Assembly: GCF_017744095.1 (NCBI RefSeq)
Contig: NZ_JAGHQX010000003.1
Location: 62,001 to 126,000, forward strand
Reading direction: 5' to 3'
Length of the DNA stretch: 64,000 nucleotides
Source of the DNA: Shimia sp. R10_1
Lineage (GTDB): Bacteria > Pseudomonadota > Alphaproteobacteria > Rhodobacterales > Rhodobacteraceae
In this document: piece by piece, positions 9,708-18,919 of the stretch
How the letters are laid out: the number at the start of each line of letters is the position of its first letter
Position numbering within the stretch: the stretch's first letter is position 1
The notes under the pieces: model-generated
Seen by the model: the letters and a program-made list of their open reading frames with translations, nothing else
Database searches by the model: none
What the model was told of the DNA's origin: nothing
Program-made: the position numbers and the translations under genes

Positions 9708-9749
9708 TTAAAGGTTAACGGCAAACCTGCATTGAACAGGCTTTTCCGC

Positions 9750-11096
9750 TTATGGGCAGAACAAATCGTTGGTCAGTCCAAACAGCATCATGCCCAGAAC
9801 GATCATCATGCCCGCGGTCATCAAAACCCGCAACACGCCATCCGCGGGCGGACGGCCAGTGACAGCTTCGTAAGCGTAAAAAACAAGATGTCCGCCATCC
9901 AGCATGGGAATCGGGAACAGGTTGAGAAGACCAATTGCCGTCGACAAGACCGCAATGAACCAGATGAAGCTTTGTGTGCCTTGGCTCGCCATCGCAGCCG
10001 AGGTCTGCGCAATCCCAACGGGTCCAGACAGGTTACAGCTGCTGATCGCTCCCGTAATCATATGATAGAGCCCACTCAGCGACCCCTCCATGATCCGCAC
10101 AGTCTGAGATGCCCCAGCCGCAACCGCCTCGCCAAATGGCAGCGCCTCGGTAGCGGGCTCAAAAGCGAAACCGCCACCGATGCCAATCCGCCAATTTGTA
10201 ACGAAGCCACCATCGTCTTGTGGTTCATCCACGCGGCGCGGAGTCAGCGCAAACTCCTGCTCCTCTCCATCTCGCGCAACCGTCAAAAGCAACGTCTGCC
10301 CTTCCCCGGTTTCCACAGCCTCTTTCAACTCTGAAAACGCAACGACAGGCGCGCCGTCAATCTCGGTAAATACATCCCCCACTTCCAGACCTGCGTTGTA
10401 AGCCGCAGAACGTGGCGCAAGCGACAACACCATTGGGGGATAAAGATACGGCCCAGTAACTTCGACCTCTTCTCCATCGCGGCTGACGAGATACGGCAGC
10501 GGGTCCTGCTTCTCCATATCACGCCAAAATTCCGCAAATGCCTCAGGCTCATCAAATGAGGGCAGCGTAACGCCATTTACCTCGCGCACCAAATCGCCGG
10601 GCTGCAAGCTGTACGGTGCATTTGGCAAGTCCCGCATTTCGCCGACAATCAACCTACTGCCAACCTGCCCATTCACCATCATGACAGCGGCAAAAATGAT
10701 CAGTGAAAGAATGAAATTGAAGATCGGCCCGGCCGCAACAGTGGCTGCCCGCGCCCATAGCGGTGCCCCGTGCATGCTGGCCCGCCGCTCTTCATCATTC
10801 ATGACAGCCATGGCCTCGCCATCTTTGCCACTTGCGGCATTGGCGTCCCCTTTGAACTTCACATAGCCACCCAGCGGGATTGCAGCGATCTGCCATTGTG
10901 TGCCGCGTTTATCAACGCGCGACCACAGCACTGGCCCAAAGCCAATGCTGAACACATCCGCGCCAATGCCACTCCATCGGCCCACGATGTAGTGGCCATA
11001 CTCATGGATCGCCACGATGATCGACAAAGCCACAACAAACCACAGCACCGTCAATGCGCCACTGCCGAAACTCGGGATTAGCGTTGAAATATCCAA
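9750..11096 (-). CDS. rseP: Site-2 zinc metalloprotease RseP
   Basis: Intramembrane protease that cuts anti-sigma factors in the envelope stress response. The zinc motif HEYGH is at residues 31-35 in the first membrane helix. Two PDZ-like domains occupy the periplasmic middle, and the second metal motif appears as NLFPIPMLDGGH near residue 390. I start at TTG 11096 because GAGGA lies 7 bases before it and the resulting MDIS start fits the family. The GTG two codons earlier has the ribosome site too close. About 448 aa. dxr would normally precede it but is absent. Confidence 0.94.
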   Translation of the reverse strand: MDISTLIPSFGSGALTVLWFVVALSIIVAIHEYGHYIVGRWSGIGADVFSIGFGPVLWSRVDKRGTQWQIAAIPLGGYVKFKGDANAASGKDGEAMAVMNDEERRASMHGAPLWARAATVAAGPIFNFILSLIIFAAVMMVNGQVGSRLIVGEMRDLPNAPYSLQPGDLVREVNGVTLPSFDEPEAFAEFWRDMEKQDPLPYLVSRDGEEVEVTGPYLYPPMVLSLAPRSAAYNAGLEVGDVFTEIDGAPVVAFSELKEAVETGEGQTLLLTVARDGEEQEFALTPRRVDEPQDDGGFVTNWRIGIGGGFAFEPATEALPFGEAVAAGASQTVRIMEGSLSGLYHMITGAISSCNLSGPVGIAQTSAAMASQGTQSFIWFIAVLSTAIGLLNLFPIPMLDGGHLVFYAYEAVTGRPPADGVLRVLMTAGMMIVLGMMLFGLTNDLFCP

Positions 11097-11328
11097 ATGC
11101 ACGTCCTCTTTTTGGCGCTTCTGGCGGCCTTTGAGCCATTATTTTGCAGAAAACTCATCCGCTCTCTTGCGAGCGAGATGGTCAGTTTTCGCCCTCGTAT
11201 CAAGGCATAATTCGACATTCTTGAGGCAAGCGTGGGGAGAAAGCAGGCACAGGTCCTATTAACACCTCAAGCGCAAACGATGCGTGCCGGGCAGGTTGTC
11301 CCGGGCGCAAACGCCAAACGACTGCGCC
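11097..11328. other. Gap where dxr is normally found
   Basis: About 230 bases between cdsA and rseP. In most Rhodobacteraceae this site carries dxr. I translated the minus strand and found only short frames with no resemblance to the Dxr C-terminus. No repeat, transposase or scar is visible. Confidence 0.6.
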
Positions 11329-12111
11329 TCAGATCGCTGGCAAACCCAACGCAGCGCCCAGCAGCAGCACCAACAAGGCGCCCCCCATCATTCCGTCAAA
11401 CCGATCCAGCAAACCGCCATGACCGGGAATGAGATTTGAACTATCTTTAATGCCGGCCATCCGCTTCAGCGCACTTTCCGCGGCGTCTCCCATTTGAGAC
11501 GCAAACGCCGCCATCACGCTAAGCACAATCAATGTCGTACCGCCAAATGCCATGCCAACTGCCGCCGCCGCGACCCAGCCTGCAGCCGTCCCAGACCAAG
11601 TCTTTTTGGGGCTCACCTTCGGCCAGAACTTCGGGCCACCGATGATACGCCCTGCGAAATAGCCAGCCACGTCTGTCGCTACGACAACGGAGACAAGCCA
11701 TAACAGCCAGTAGGCACCGCGCACATCTCGGAGCACGATCAAGCCGTAGCAGGCAAACATCAATCCGACCGCATAAGCGCCATAAATCAAACGATATTTA
11801 CCCGCCTGACCAGCCCCCACGAAGCCGACAGCAGCCAAAACCGGCGCAATCGCAAAACCAGGCAAAACATATGTCGACAGGAGCGCTGCCCCAGCGATGA
11901 TGGCCATCACGAGCGCGCTGCGCCCGTCGCCGCCATTCAGCATGCGGGTCAATTCCCAGACCATGCCAGCGCAGATCAAGACCACCAGTTCATGAAAGAG
12001 CACACCGCCCTGCCAGATGGCCACACCGCCCACAGACAACATCACCAACGCCGATCCCATCCGCGCAGGCAAGTCCCCCCAAATGCCGCTGTCCTTCCCT
12101 GTGCCGCTCAC
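11329..12111 (-). CDS. cdsA: Phosphatidate cytidylyltransferase CdsA
   Basis: Makes CDP-diacylglycerol from phosphatidate and CTP in the inner membrane, feeding all phospholipid synthesis. Multi-span protein of 260 aa. The signature block is S-P-K-K-T-W-S-G with the following helix, then KRMAGIKDSSNLIPGHGGLLDRFD near the C-terminus, which contains the conserved K-D and D-R-D-type metal residues. It overlaps uppS by four bases (ATGA), so the two are coupled. Confidence 0.95.
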   Translation of the reverse strand: MSGTGKDSGIWGDLPARMGSALVMLSVGGVAIWQGGVLFHELVVLICAGMVWELTRMLNGGDGRSALVMAIIAGAALLSTYVLPGFAIAPVLAAVGFVGAGQAGKYRLIYGAYAVGLMFACYGLIVLRDVRGAYWLLWLVSVVVATDVAGYFAGRIIGGPKFWPKVSPKKTWSGTAAGWVAAAAVGMAFGGTTLIVLSVMAAFASQMGDAAESALKRMAGIKDSSNLIPGHGGLLDRFDGMMGGALLVLLLGAALGLPAI

Positions 12112-12842
12112 GCGCTCACAGCTCCAAATCGGCGATCACGGGCGGAATAGGCTTCCACCAACTTCCGAAATTCCTCTTTGGAAAAATCCGGCCACAGCGT
12201 GTCGATAAACTCATATTCAGCATAGGCCGACTGCCAGAGCAGAAAGTTCGAGATCCTTGCCTCACCACTGGTGCGCACCACCAGATCCGGATCAGGCAGA
12301 ACACAAGTGTCCAAATATTTCGGCAATGTCTCTTCGTTCACATCTTCAGGCTTCAGCGTGCCGTCCGCAACATCCTGCGCAAGCCGCTGTGTGGCACGCG
12401 CCACTTCATCCCGACCGCCGTAGTTCAAGGCAATCGTCAGATTCACGCCTGTGTTTTCAGCAGTCAATTCTTCCAATTCGTCCATCAAAGCCTGCAACTT
12501 TGTGTCTAGCCCGGGACGGTCGCCAATAAAGCGCACACGCACGCCCTCAGCTTTCAAAGAACGCGCTTCCTTGCGAATATACTGACGAAACAGGCTCATC
12601 AGCCCGGTCACTTCCGCCTGCGTACGCTTCCAGTTCTCGGTCGAAAACCCAAAGATCGTAAGATATTCAACACCCAAAGGTGCGCAGGCGCGCACAATCT
12701 CTTTCACCCGTTTGGCACCGGCATGGTGCCCAAAAAGTCGAGGACGCCCCCGCGCTTGAGCCCACCGACCATTGCCATCCATAATAATGGCCACGTGACG
12801 AGGGCCCGTTCTCAGTTTTTGTGCGGGGAGGTCCTCACTCAT
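12108..12842 (-). CDS. uppS: Isoprenyl (undecaprenyl) diphosphate synthase
   Basis: Cis-prenyltransferase that makes the lipid carrier of peptidoglycan and O-antigen. The MDGNGRWA motif holds catalytic D22. HHAGAKRV, FGFSTENWKR, ALNYGGRDE and the C-terminal RTSGEARISNFLLWQSAYAE stretch are all conserved. I chose the ATG at 12842 (MSEDLPAQ), 15 codons inside the open frame, because the family starts there. 244 aa. It lies four bases downstream of frr. Confidence 0.95.
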   Translation of the reverse strand: MSEDLPAQKLRTGPRHVAIIMDGNGRWAQARGRPRLFGHHAGAKRVKEIVRACAPLGVEYLTIFGFSTENWKRTQAEVTGLMSLFRQYIRKEARSLKAEGVRVRFIGDRPGLDTKLQALMDELEELTAENTGVNLTIALNYGGRDEVARATQRLAQDVADGTLKPEDVNEETLPKYLDTCVLPDPDLVVRTSGEARISNFLLWQSAYAEYEFIDTLWPDFSKEEFRKLVEAYSARDRRFGAVSA

Positions 12843-12846
12843 CAGC

Positions 12847-13413
12847 TTATACCTGCATGATTTCGGACTGTTTGTTTTCAAGCGCACTGTCGACCTGCTT
12901 GATGTAGCTGTCGGTCAACTCCTGCACTTCACCTTCCCAGATCTTCTGATCATCTTCGGACAGGCCGTCGTTCTTGGCCTTCTTGATCTGATCCATACCG
13001 TCGCGGCGGATGTTACGGACAGCCACGCGTGCATGCTCCGCATATTGCGCTGCCACACGGGCCAACTCTGTGCGACGCTCTTCGTTCAACTCCGGAATCG
13101 GCAGCATCACAATGGTGCCGTTGGTCTGTGGGTTGATCCCAAGGCCGGAATTCATAATCGCCTTTTCAACCGCGTTCACCAGCGATTTGTCCCAGACGTT
13201 GACAGTCACCATCCGTGGCTCAGGCACGTTCACCGTACCAACCTGATTGATCGGTGTCTTGGAGCCATAGGCATCCACCATCACCGGCTCCAGCATCGTG
13301 GCCGACGCCCGGCCGGTGCGCAGCGATGCAAATTCGGTTTTCAGAGCCCCCATAGCACCGTCCATACGGCGCATCAGGTCATCGGTATCAAGTTCAAATT
13401 CTTGGTCAGACAT
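12847..13413 (-). CDS. frr: Ribosome recycling factor
   Basis: Splits the post-termination ribosome together with EF-G. Conserved blocks are [30 protein letters not shown] and the [16 protein letters not shown] helix. 188 aa, normal length. It heads the uppS-cdsA-rseP direction of transcription. Its usual upstream neighbour pyrH lies 1.2 kb away, beyond an inserted gene on the other strand. Confidence 0.96.
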   Translation of the reverse strand: MSDQEFELDTDDLMRRMDGAMGALKTEFASLRTGRASATMLEPVMVDAYGSKTPINQVGTVNVPEPRMVTVNVWDKSLVNAVEKAIMNSGLGINPQTNGTIVMLPIPELNEERRTELARVAAQYAEHARVAVRNIRRDGMDQIKKAKNDGLSEDDQKIWEGEVQELTDSYIKQVDSALENKQSEIMQV

Positions 13414-13653
13414 TGCTGCTCTTCCAGTCTCTCATGTTCTGCTGGTAACGCTCATAGGCTATTGTCAAAAGCTTGTATAGCACTGGAGCCAGACGGTGAA
13501 GTCCTCAGTCTCATCTCTGGAGACCACAAAATAGCGAAAGCTCATCTAAATTTACCCCTTACGCAAACCGACGATCCAGCGTCGTTTCCGCACGGGATTT
13601 ATTCTGATTATTTTAGTAAGGAATCAACATCGCATATCCTCAGGACACGACAA

Positions 13654-14475
13654 ATGAGCAGAATGATTCCCACACCAAACGCTGGTTATGATGCGCACAA
13701 ACCCGCTGAAATCACCCGACTTGTCCGCCTATCCGGCGTGACCAAAGCAGAGATGCCCCTTCTGCCATTGATCACCCTATCAATTCTCGGCGGTGCCTTC
13801 ATCTCTTTCGGGGCACTCTTTTACACCCAAACCACCTCAGGCTTTGTCGACATCAACGGCGCACTAAAACTTATGGGTGGCATCGCCTTCTCGCTGGGTC
13901 TCATCCTGGTTGTGATTGGCGGCGCAGAGCTGTTCACCGGCAATACGATGATTGTGATGGCCTATGTGGACCGGCACATCAGCACTGTTGCATTGATGCG
14001 CAATTGGACTGTCGTACTGATTGGCAATGCTTTGGGATGTGTTGCTGTACTGGCCTTGGTGCAGGGCGCAGGATTGCTTGATGGCAGCCATGGCGCACGG
14101 GCGGCAGCCATTGCGGAAGCCAAGAGCTCGCTCACACCTCTGGAGGCTTTCTGCCGTGGGATCCTGTGTAACGCGCTGGTATGCTTGGCAGTCTGGCTCG
14201 CGGTCTCCGCGCGCTCGACACTTGGAATGATCCTGTCGATCATCTGGCCAGTTTCGGCATTTGTCGCCATCGGCCTGGAACACTCCATCGCCAATATGTA
14301 CCTGATTCCAGCAGGCGCACTCTCCGGGGCAGACATCAGTCTTGCAGCTCTGATGCACAACATCGTGCCAGTATTACTTGGCAACATCATCGGGGGCGCA
14401 GGAATCGTAGCGCTGGCCTATCGCCTTGCTTACGGTCGCAACCTTGCAGAAGAACAGGCGGTTGCCGCTGAATAA
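13654..14475 (+). CDS. Formate/nitrite transporter (FNT) family channel
   Basis: Pentameric channel for small monovalent anions such as formate or nitrite. The FNT signature GGAELFTGN is at residues 89-97, and the central pore histidine fits H210 in GLEHSIANMY. Six membrane helices are visible in 273 aa. The start ATG 13654 was chosen because the frame upstream overlaps frr antisense and is not hydrophobic. Formate and nitrite (FocA versus NirC) cannot be separated from sequence. It is flanked by strong hairpins and stands alone between frr and pyrH on the opposite strand, which suggests insertion. Confidence 0.88.
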   Translation: MSRMIPTPNAGYDAHKPAEITRLVRLSGVTKAEMPLLPLITLSILGGAFISFGALFYTQTTSGFVDINGALKLMGGIAFSLGLILVVIGGAELFTGNTMIVMAYVDRHISTVALMRNWTVVLIGNALGCVAVLALVQGAGLLDGSHGARAAAIAEAKSSLTPLEAFCRGILCNALVCLAVWLAVSARSTLGMILSIIWPVSAFVAIGLEHSIANMYLIPAGALSGADISLAALMHNIVPVLLGNIIGGAGIVALAYRLAYGRNLAEEQAVAAE

Positions 14476-14479
14476 ATCT

Positions 14480-14510
14480 GCACAAGGGGCCCACAGCGGG
14501 CCCCTTGTGC
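14480..14510. terminator. Strong hairpin after the FNT gene
   Basis: Perfect 13-bp stem (GCACAAGGGGCCC and its complement) with loop ACAGC, four bases past the FNT stop. No T run follows on the plus strand; a T-rich stretch follows on the minus strand. It may act in both directions. Confidence 0.7.
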
Positions 14511-14519
14511 ATCAAAGAA

Positions 14520-14551
14520 AAAGCGCAGCAGGGCATCCCCAGCTGCGCTTT
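14520..14551 (-). terminator. Rho-independent terminator of pyrH
   Basis: 10-bp stem AAAGCGCAGC/GCTGCGCTTT followed on the minus strand by TTTTTCTTT, placed 24 bases after the pyrH stop. It ends the pyrH transcript before frr. Confidence 0.8.
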
Positions 14552-14574
14552 GAAATCCACGAAAAGCGTGGCGC

Positions 14575-15309
14575 TTAGCTGACCTTGGTATAGGTGCCTC
14601 GCCCCGCCAGAATACCACGAAACCCACCCGGCTCATCCAATGGGAACACGATCAAGGGCAGATTGTTGTCCCGCGCCAGTGCAATCGCACTCGCATCCAT
14701 AACCTTAAGGCGTTTGGTCAACACATCATCATAGCTGATGGCATCAAAACGCACCGCATCATCATGCTCTGCCGGGTCTTTGTCGTAAATCCCGTCCACA
14801 CCGTTCTTGCCCATAAAGATTGCTTCACAGGCCATCTCATTGGCGCGCAGCGTCGCTGCCGTATCTGTGGTAAAATAAGGGTTGCCGGTCCCGGCCGCAA
14901 AAATACACACCCGCTTTTTCTCAAGGTGGCGCACAGCGCGACGACGGATGTAGGGCTCTGCCACCTCATCCATACGGATTGCACTGATCACGCGGGTGAA
15001 CACGCCAAGGCTCTCAAGCGCACTCTGCATTGCAAGCGCATTCATCACTGTGGCCAGCATACCCATGTAGTCCGCCGTGGTGCGTTCCATACCCTGAGCT
15101 GCGCCAGACAAGCCGCGGAACACGTTGCCGCCACCAATCACCATGCAGATTTCAACACCCATGTCGTGAACAGATTTCACTTCCTTGGCGATGCGCTCAA
15201 TTGTGGGGGGATGCATGCCAAAGCCCTGATCTCCCATCAACGCCTCCCCTGAAATCTTCAACATCACACGGTTAAAGGTCACCTCAGCGGTCCCGGCGGC
15301 GTCGGTCAT
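14575..15309 (-). CDS. pyrH: UMP kinase PyrH
   Basis: Phosphorylates UMP to UDP in pyrimidine nucleotide synthesis; hexameric amino-acid-kinase fold. The conserved KISGEALMG start block, [10 protein letters not shown], and the [16 protein letters not shown] stretch identify it. ATG 15309 is preferred over the one four codons upstream because GGAG lies six bases before it. 244 aa. A strong terminator follows, so it is not co-transcribed with frr here. Confidence 0.95.
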   Translation of the reverse strand: MTDAAGTAEVTFNRVMLKISGEALMGDQGFGMHPPTIERIAKEVKSVHDMGVEICMVIGGGNVFRGLSGAAQGMERTTADYMGMLATVMNALAMQSALESLGVFTRVISAIRMDEVAEPYIRRRAVRHLEKKRVCIFAAGTGNPYFTTDTAATLRANEMACEAIFMGKNGVDGIYDKDPAEHDDAVRFDAISYDDVLTKRLKVMDASAIALARDNNLPLIVFPLDEPGGFRGILAGRGTYTKVS

Positions 15310-15426
15310 ATTGCACTCCATCTGCGCATCGTTTTAGGATTGCGGGCAAAATGTCGGAAAACGGGCGCAGGTTCAATGCGAGAGTTGCCTCCTTCCCGAA
15401 CAAACTCTCAACTGTCAGGCAATCCC

Positions 15427-16311
15427 ATGTCCAACTTGCCCCCCATTGCGCCGGATCAACCGGTTCTCATTGCCGGCCCAACCGCCAGTGGCAAAAGCGC
15501 GCTCGCTCTTGAAATTGCCGAAACTCATGGCGGCGTGATCCTCAATGCAGATGCCATTCAAGTATTTGATAATTGGCGTATTCTGACCGCTCGACCTCCG
15601 CAGGAAGACGAAGCGCGCGTGCCGCATCATCTGTATGGCCATATGCCCGGAGATGCCGAATATTCCGTGGGCCATTGGCTGCGTGATGTCGCGCCTTACC
15701 TCGCGAAAGGGCCACGTCCGATCATTGTCGGCGGCACAGGGCTTTACTTCACCGCGCTCACCAAAGGATTGGCAGACATTCCCGCAACACCGCCAGAACT
15801 ACGCGAAGCGGCCAACGCCCGTGTGGCCGACGAAGGATTCGAGGCGCTCTTGGCTGAGCTTGATTCTGAAACCGCCGCACGCATCGACATCCAAAACCCG
15901 ATGCGTGTGCAACGCGCCTGGGAAGTGCTCACCGCCACCGGACGCCCGCTGGCGGATTGGCAGGACAACACGCCGCCCCCTCTCCTTCCTCTCTCAGACA
16001 CCTTGCCCATTGTGTTTGATGTGGACAAAGACTGGCTCAACAACCGCATTACCCGTCGGTTCGATATGATGCTGCAAGAGGGCGCTCTGGAAGAGGCAGA
16101 GGCGAACCTCGCGACTTACGATCCAGCACAGCTTTCGGCAAAAGCCATTGGCGCCCCCGAACTCATTGCCCATCTTCGTGGTGAAATCAGTCTCAAAGAG
16201 GCGCGCGCACGCGCCACCATCGCGACCCGACAGTTTGCCAAACGGCAACGCACATGGTTTCGCTCAAAGATGGCAGACTGGATCCACTACAGGCCCGACA
16301 CAACAGCCTAA
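15427..16311 (+). CDS. miaA: tRNA dimethylallyltransferase MiaA
   Basis: Adds the isopentenyl group to N6 of A37 in tRNAs reading UNN codons. The P-loop GPTASGKS is at residues 17-24 and the DSRQxY-equivalent block reads [18 protein letters not shown] and the [11 protein letters not shown] stretch follow. 294 aa from ATG 15427, normal; an extra 29 in-frame codons upstream lack family similarity. It is divergent from pyrH. It needs dimethylallyl diphosphate, so the genome must keep an isoprenoid route even though dxr is missing from its usual place. Confidence 0.94.
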   Translation: MSNLPPIAPDQPVLIAGPTASGKSALALEIAETHGGVILNADAIQVFDNWRILTARPPQEDEARVPHHLYGHMPGDAEYSVGHWLRDVAPYLAKGPRPIIVGGTGLYFTALTKGLADIPATPPELREAANARVADEGFEALLAELDSETAARIDIQNPMRVQRAWEVLTATGRPLADWQDNTPPPLLPLSDTLPIVFDVDKDWLNNRITRRFDMMLQEGALEEAEANLATYDPAQLSAKAIGAPELIAHLRGEISLKEARARATIATRQFAKRQRTWFRSKMADWIHYRPDTTA

Positions 16312-16452
16312 CACAAAGGCAAAAGACACGCAGCAAAAGCGGCGGCGCACAGCCGGAACGACCAGCCATTAACCAAAAACTTGCCCGAATCCCCTATCCC
16401 GCTGTTTAGTCGCGCCATTGTGAAAGAGAAGACCATCAACATACCGTCCTTC

Positions 16453-17334
16453 ATGACCCAACCCGGCTTTGGCACAGAGCCGATTGCGCCCCCTGCTGCG
16501 GTCAGACCAAGGGCGAAACCTGCCCCCCTGCGTAGCGGCAGTCAGCCCTTGGCTGACACAAGCGTCAAAAGCCTTGTAAGTGCACACACGACCGAACGCT
16601 GGCGACTGGAGCAATTGCATGTGGTCGACCACCACCGGCTCTACTGGACAACGCGGGGTCAGGGGCGCGCGCTCCTTGATGGGCGCCGCTGCGGCTTTGG
16701 GGCGCACAACGCTATTTTCGTACCAGCTGGTGCGGTGTTCGCCATCGAATTGGGCCCCCATGTTCAAGGGTTTGAGACGCGAATCCCAAACGATGGACGT
16801 GTACAATTGCCAACTGGGTGCCACCTCGTCCGCTTCAAAGATGGCATGGAACATTCTGAATTTACGTCCATGTTTGACGCCATGCGCAGAGAAACTCAAA
16901 ATCAGCGCCCCTTTATGACCGAAGCACTGGCCGCCCATGCAAACCTTTTGTCCATCGCGCTCAAGCGCGCCATTGCAAATGAAACTGCGCAATCCCGCCT
17001 GCCCGCCAAAGAGCGCCTAGCCAAAGCATTTTGCGCCCTGCTGGCGCTTCAGTTCACATCAGGTCAGCCAATGGCCTGGTATGCGGCGGAACTGGGGATC
17101 ACCCCGACCCACTTGACCCGAGTGTGTCGTCAATCAGCTGGTATCACAGCGGCAGAGATGCTTTCTCAAATGGTGCAACACCGCACCCGAAGTCTGCTTA
17201 TAGAAAGTGACATGCCAATCAAGCGCATCGCAGATGCGATGGGTTTCGGCAGTGCCGCCTATTTCACACGTTTCTGCCAGCAGCACTTCGGTGCAGCGCC
17301 CAGCAAACTGCGCAAACAGGCGCACGGGCTTTGA
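16453..17334 (+). CDS. AraC-family transcriptional regulator
   Basis: The C-terminal AraC domain (about residues 190-290) has two helix-turn-helix units: MAWYAAELGITPTHLTRVCRQ and IKRIADAMGFGSAAYFTRFCQQHFGAAPS. The N-terminal half has the look of a cupin-like sensor (GRGRALLDG-type strand, then FVPAGAVFAI). ATG 16453 is my choice; the frame stays open another 24 codons upstream with a TTG. No adjacent target operon is obvious. The inducer is unknown. Confidence 0.85.
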   Translation: MTQPGFGTEPIAPPAAVRPRAKPAPLRSGSQPLADTSVKSLVSAHTTERWRLEQLHVVDHHRLYWTTRGQGRALLDGRRCGFGAHNAIFVPAGAVFAIELGPHVQGFETRIPNDGRVQLPTGCHLVRFKDGMEHSEFTSMFDAMRRETQNQRPFMTEALAAHANLLSIALKRAIANETAQSRLPAKERLAKAFCALLALQFTSGQPMAWYAAELGITPTHLTRVCRQSAGITAAEMLSQMVQHRTRSLLIESDMPIKRIADAMGFGSAAYFTRFCQQHFGAAPSKLRKQAHGL

Positions 17335-17337
17335 CGG

Positions 17338-17961
17338 TCAGCCGCCCAGAATGATCCGCACATAGTTACGGGTCTCTTTGTAAGGTGGCACCCCGCCATA
17401 TTTCTCAACAGCATGCGGCCCCGCATTATAGGCCGCCAAGGCCAACCGCCAGCTGCCAAACTTCAGATACTGCTGCTTCAGATACCGCGCGCCACCCTCA
17501 AGATTCTGTCGTGGATCAAGAGGATCGACACGCAGCGCCTTCGCTGTGCCCGGCATCAATTGCGCAAGCCCAAGCGCCCCTTTGTGGGATTTTGCTGTGG
17601 CGTTCCAATTGCTTTCCTGCTGCACAAGCTTCAGAAACAGATCCACCGGGATACCATGCAATAATGCCGCCTCACGCGCCATTGCAAGATACGGCCCTTT
17701 ATATTTGCCGTTGTAACTGCCATCGCCCCACTTTGAGGGCGTATAAACAGGCCGGGGCTTCAGTCGCACCGAATTGCGATACTGCTCAGACGCCCGCCCA
17801 TCCAGCACACGTGTCTGATTTTTAAACAACCGGGCCTGAGACTTGCTTGAAACAGATTGCGCACCCGCTGTGCTGATCGTCAGACCAACCACAACCGTCG
17901 CGCCCGCAAGCGTCCCCAAATACCGTGCCATGACCCTGCGCATCAGCGCCCGCTCCACCAT
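17338..17961 (-). CDS. Lytic transglycosylase (SLT family, secreted)
   Basis: Cleaves the glycan strand of peptidoglycan. The N-terminus is basic then hydrophobic, ending in STAGAQS (signal peptide). The SLT fold begins at about residue 90 with catalytic E116 in VQQESNWN, then [13 protein letters not shown] and the NLEGGARYL and ALAAYNAGP motifs. 207 aa. The start could also be ATG 17943. It ends tail to tail with the AraC gene and is divergent from ssb. Confidence 0.9.
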   Translation of the reverse strand: MVERALMRRVMARYLGTLAGATVVVGLTISTAGAQSVSSKSQARLFKNQTRVLDGRASEQYRNSVRLKPRPVYTPSKWGDGSYNGKYKGPYLAMAREAALLHGIPVDLFLKLVQQESNWNATAKSHKGALGLAQLMPGTAKALRVDPLDPRQNLEGGARYLKQQYLKFGSWRLALAAYNAGPHAVEKYGGVPPYKETRNYVRIILGG

Positions 17962-18146
17962 GATTCCAGTTTTTACATATCAAATCGTCACAATTTTTCC
18001 AGACACAGCGCCGTCATAAAGAAAATCTCCGCACCAAAGTGGCCCTCAAACCCAGCTTTTCCACAAGAAACTGCTTCCCATTCAGCACTTGCGGTGGTGT
18101 ATGGTGAGCCAAATCGACTGATAGAATCCGTGGGAGTGATAGGCGT

Positions 18147-18665
18147 ATGGCCGGATCGGTGAACAAAGTAATCCTCATTGGCAACCTGGGCCGCGACCCA
18201 GAAGTGCGTTCATTCCAAAACGGCGGCAAGGTCTGCAACCTGCGCATTGCCACCTCCGAAAACTGGAAAGACCGCAACACTGGTGAACGCCGTGAGCGCA
18301 CCGAATGGCACTCGGTTGCAATCTTCAATGAAGGTCTCGTCCGTGTGGCAGAGCAGTACCTGCGCAAAGGCTCCAAAGTTTACATTGAAGGGCAGCTGCA
18401 AACCCGCAAATGGCAGGATCAGTCCGGCCAAGACCGCTACTCCACCGAGGTTGTGCTCCAAGGCTTTGGCTCTACGCTGACCATGTTGGATGGTCGCTCC
18501 GGTGGTGAAGGCGGCGGCGGATTTGGTGGTGGTGGCGGTGGCGGCTACGATCAAGGTGGCGGTTACGGCGGTGGCTATGATCAAGGCGGCGGTGGTGGCT
18601 TTGGCGGCGGCAATCAGGGCGGCGGCGCCCCAAGCCGTGACATGGACGACGAAATCCCGTTCTAA
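18147..18665 (+). CDS. ssb: Single-stranded DNA-binding protein
   Basis: OB-fold domain at residues 1-110 ([42 protein letters not shown]). A glycine-rich, low-complexity linker with GGGYDQGGG units follows, and then the acidic tip DMDDEIPF that recruits repair and replication partners. 172 aa, typical. Terminator just downstream, so it is monocistronic. Confidence 0.97.
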   Translation: MAGSVNKVILIGNLGRDPEVRSFQNGGKVCNLRIATSENWKDRNTGERRERTEWHSVAIFNEGLVRVAEQYLRKGSKVYIEGQLQTRKWQDQSGQDRYSTEVVLQGFGSTLTMLDGRSGGEGGGGFGGGGGGGYDQGGGYGGGYDQGGGGGFGGGNQGGGAPSRDMDDEIPF

Positions 18666-18695
18666 GCCACGCAAAACAGCGCGAAATCAGATCAG

Positions 18696-18724
18696 AAGGG
18701 TCGGCATAACGCCGGCCCTTTTTT
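18696..18724 (+). terminator. ssb terminator
   Basis: 10-bp stem AAGGGTCGGC/GCCGGCCCTT with one G-T pair and loop ATAAC, followed by TTTTTT. Confidence 0.85.
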
Positions 18725-18919
18725 CTGTATCAGGCGCTCACATCTGGAAATGCTGACTTGCCAGCCCCTTAAAACTAAGGGAAACTGGTCTTTAATACGC
18801 ACTCATTTGTGTAAGAGAGTTCATGGTTAATAGGGGTGGCGCGCCCCGAGGCAGTCTCCCTCAAACGTCGCCGAATGAAGTGTGATCTCTCTGCAAAATT
18901 ACAAAAATTTATCAGGGAG

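Noticed and set aside
13033..13653. N-terminal extension of the FNT protein by about 200 residues
   Set aside because: It runs antisense through frr and lacks any hydrophobic or conserved part; the FNT family starts near 13654.
17962..18146. LexA box in the ssb promoter
   Set aside because: No GAAC-N7-GAAC or GTTC-N7-GTTC pair is present in the gap.
18500..18640. GC-rich triplet repeats suggesting a minisatellite
   Set aside because: They encode the glycine-rich linker of SSB, normal for the family.
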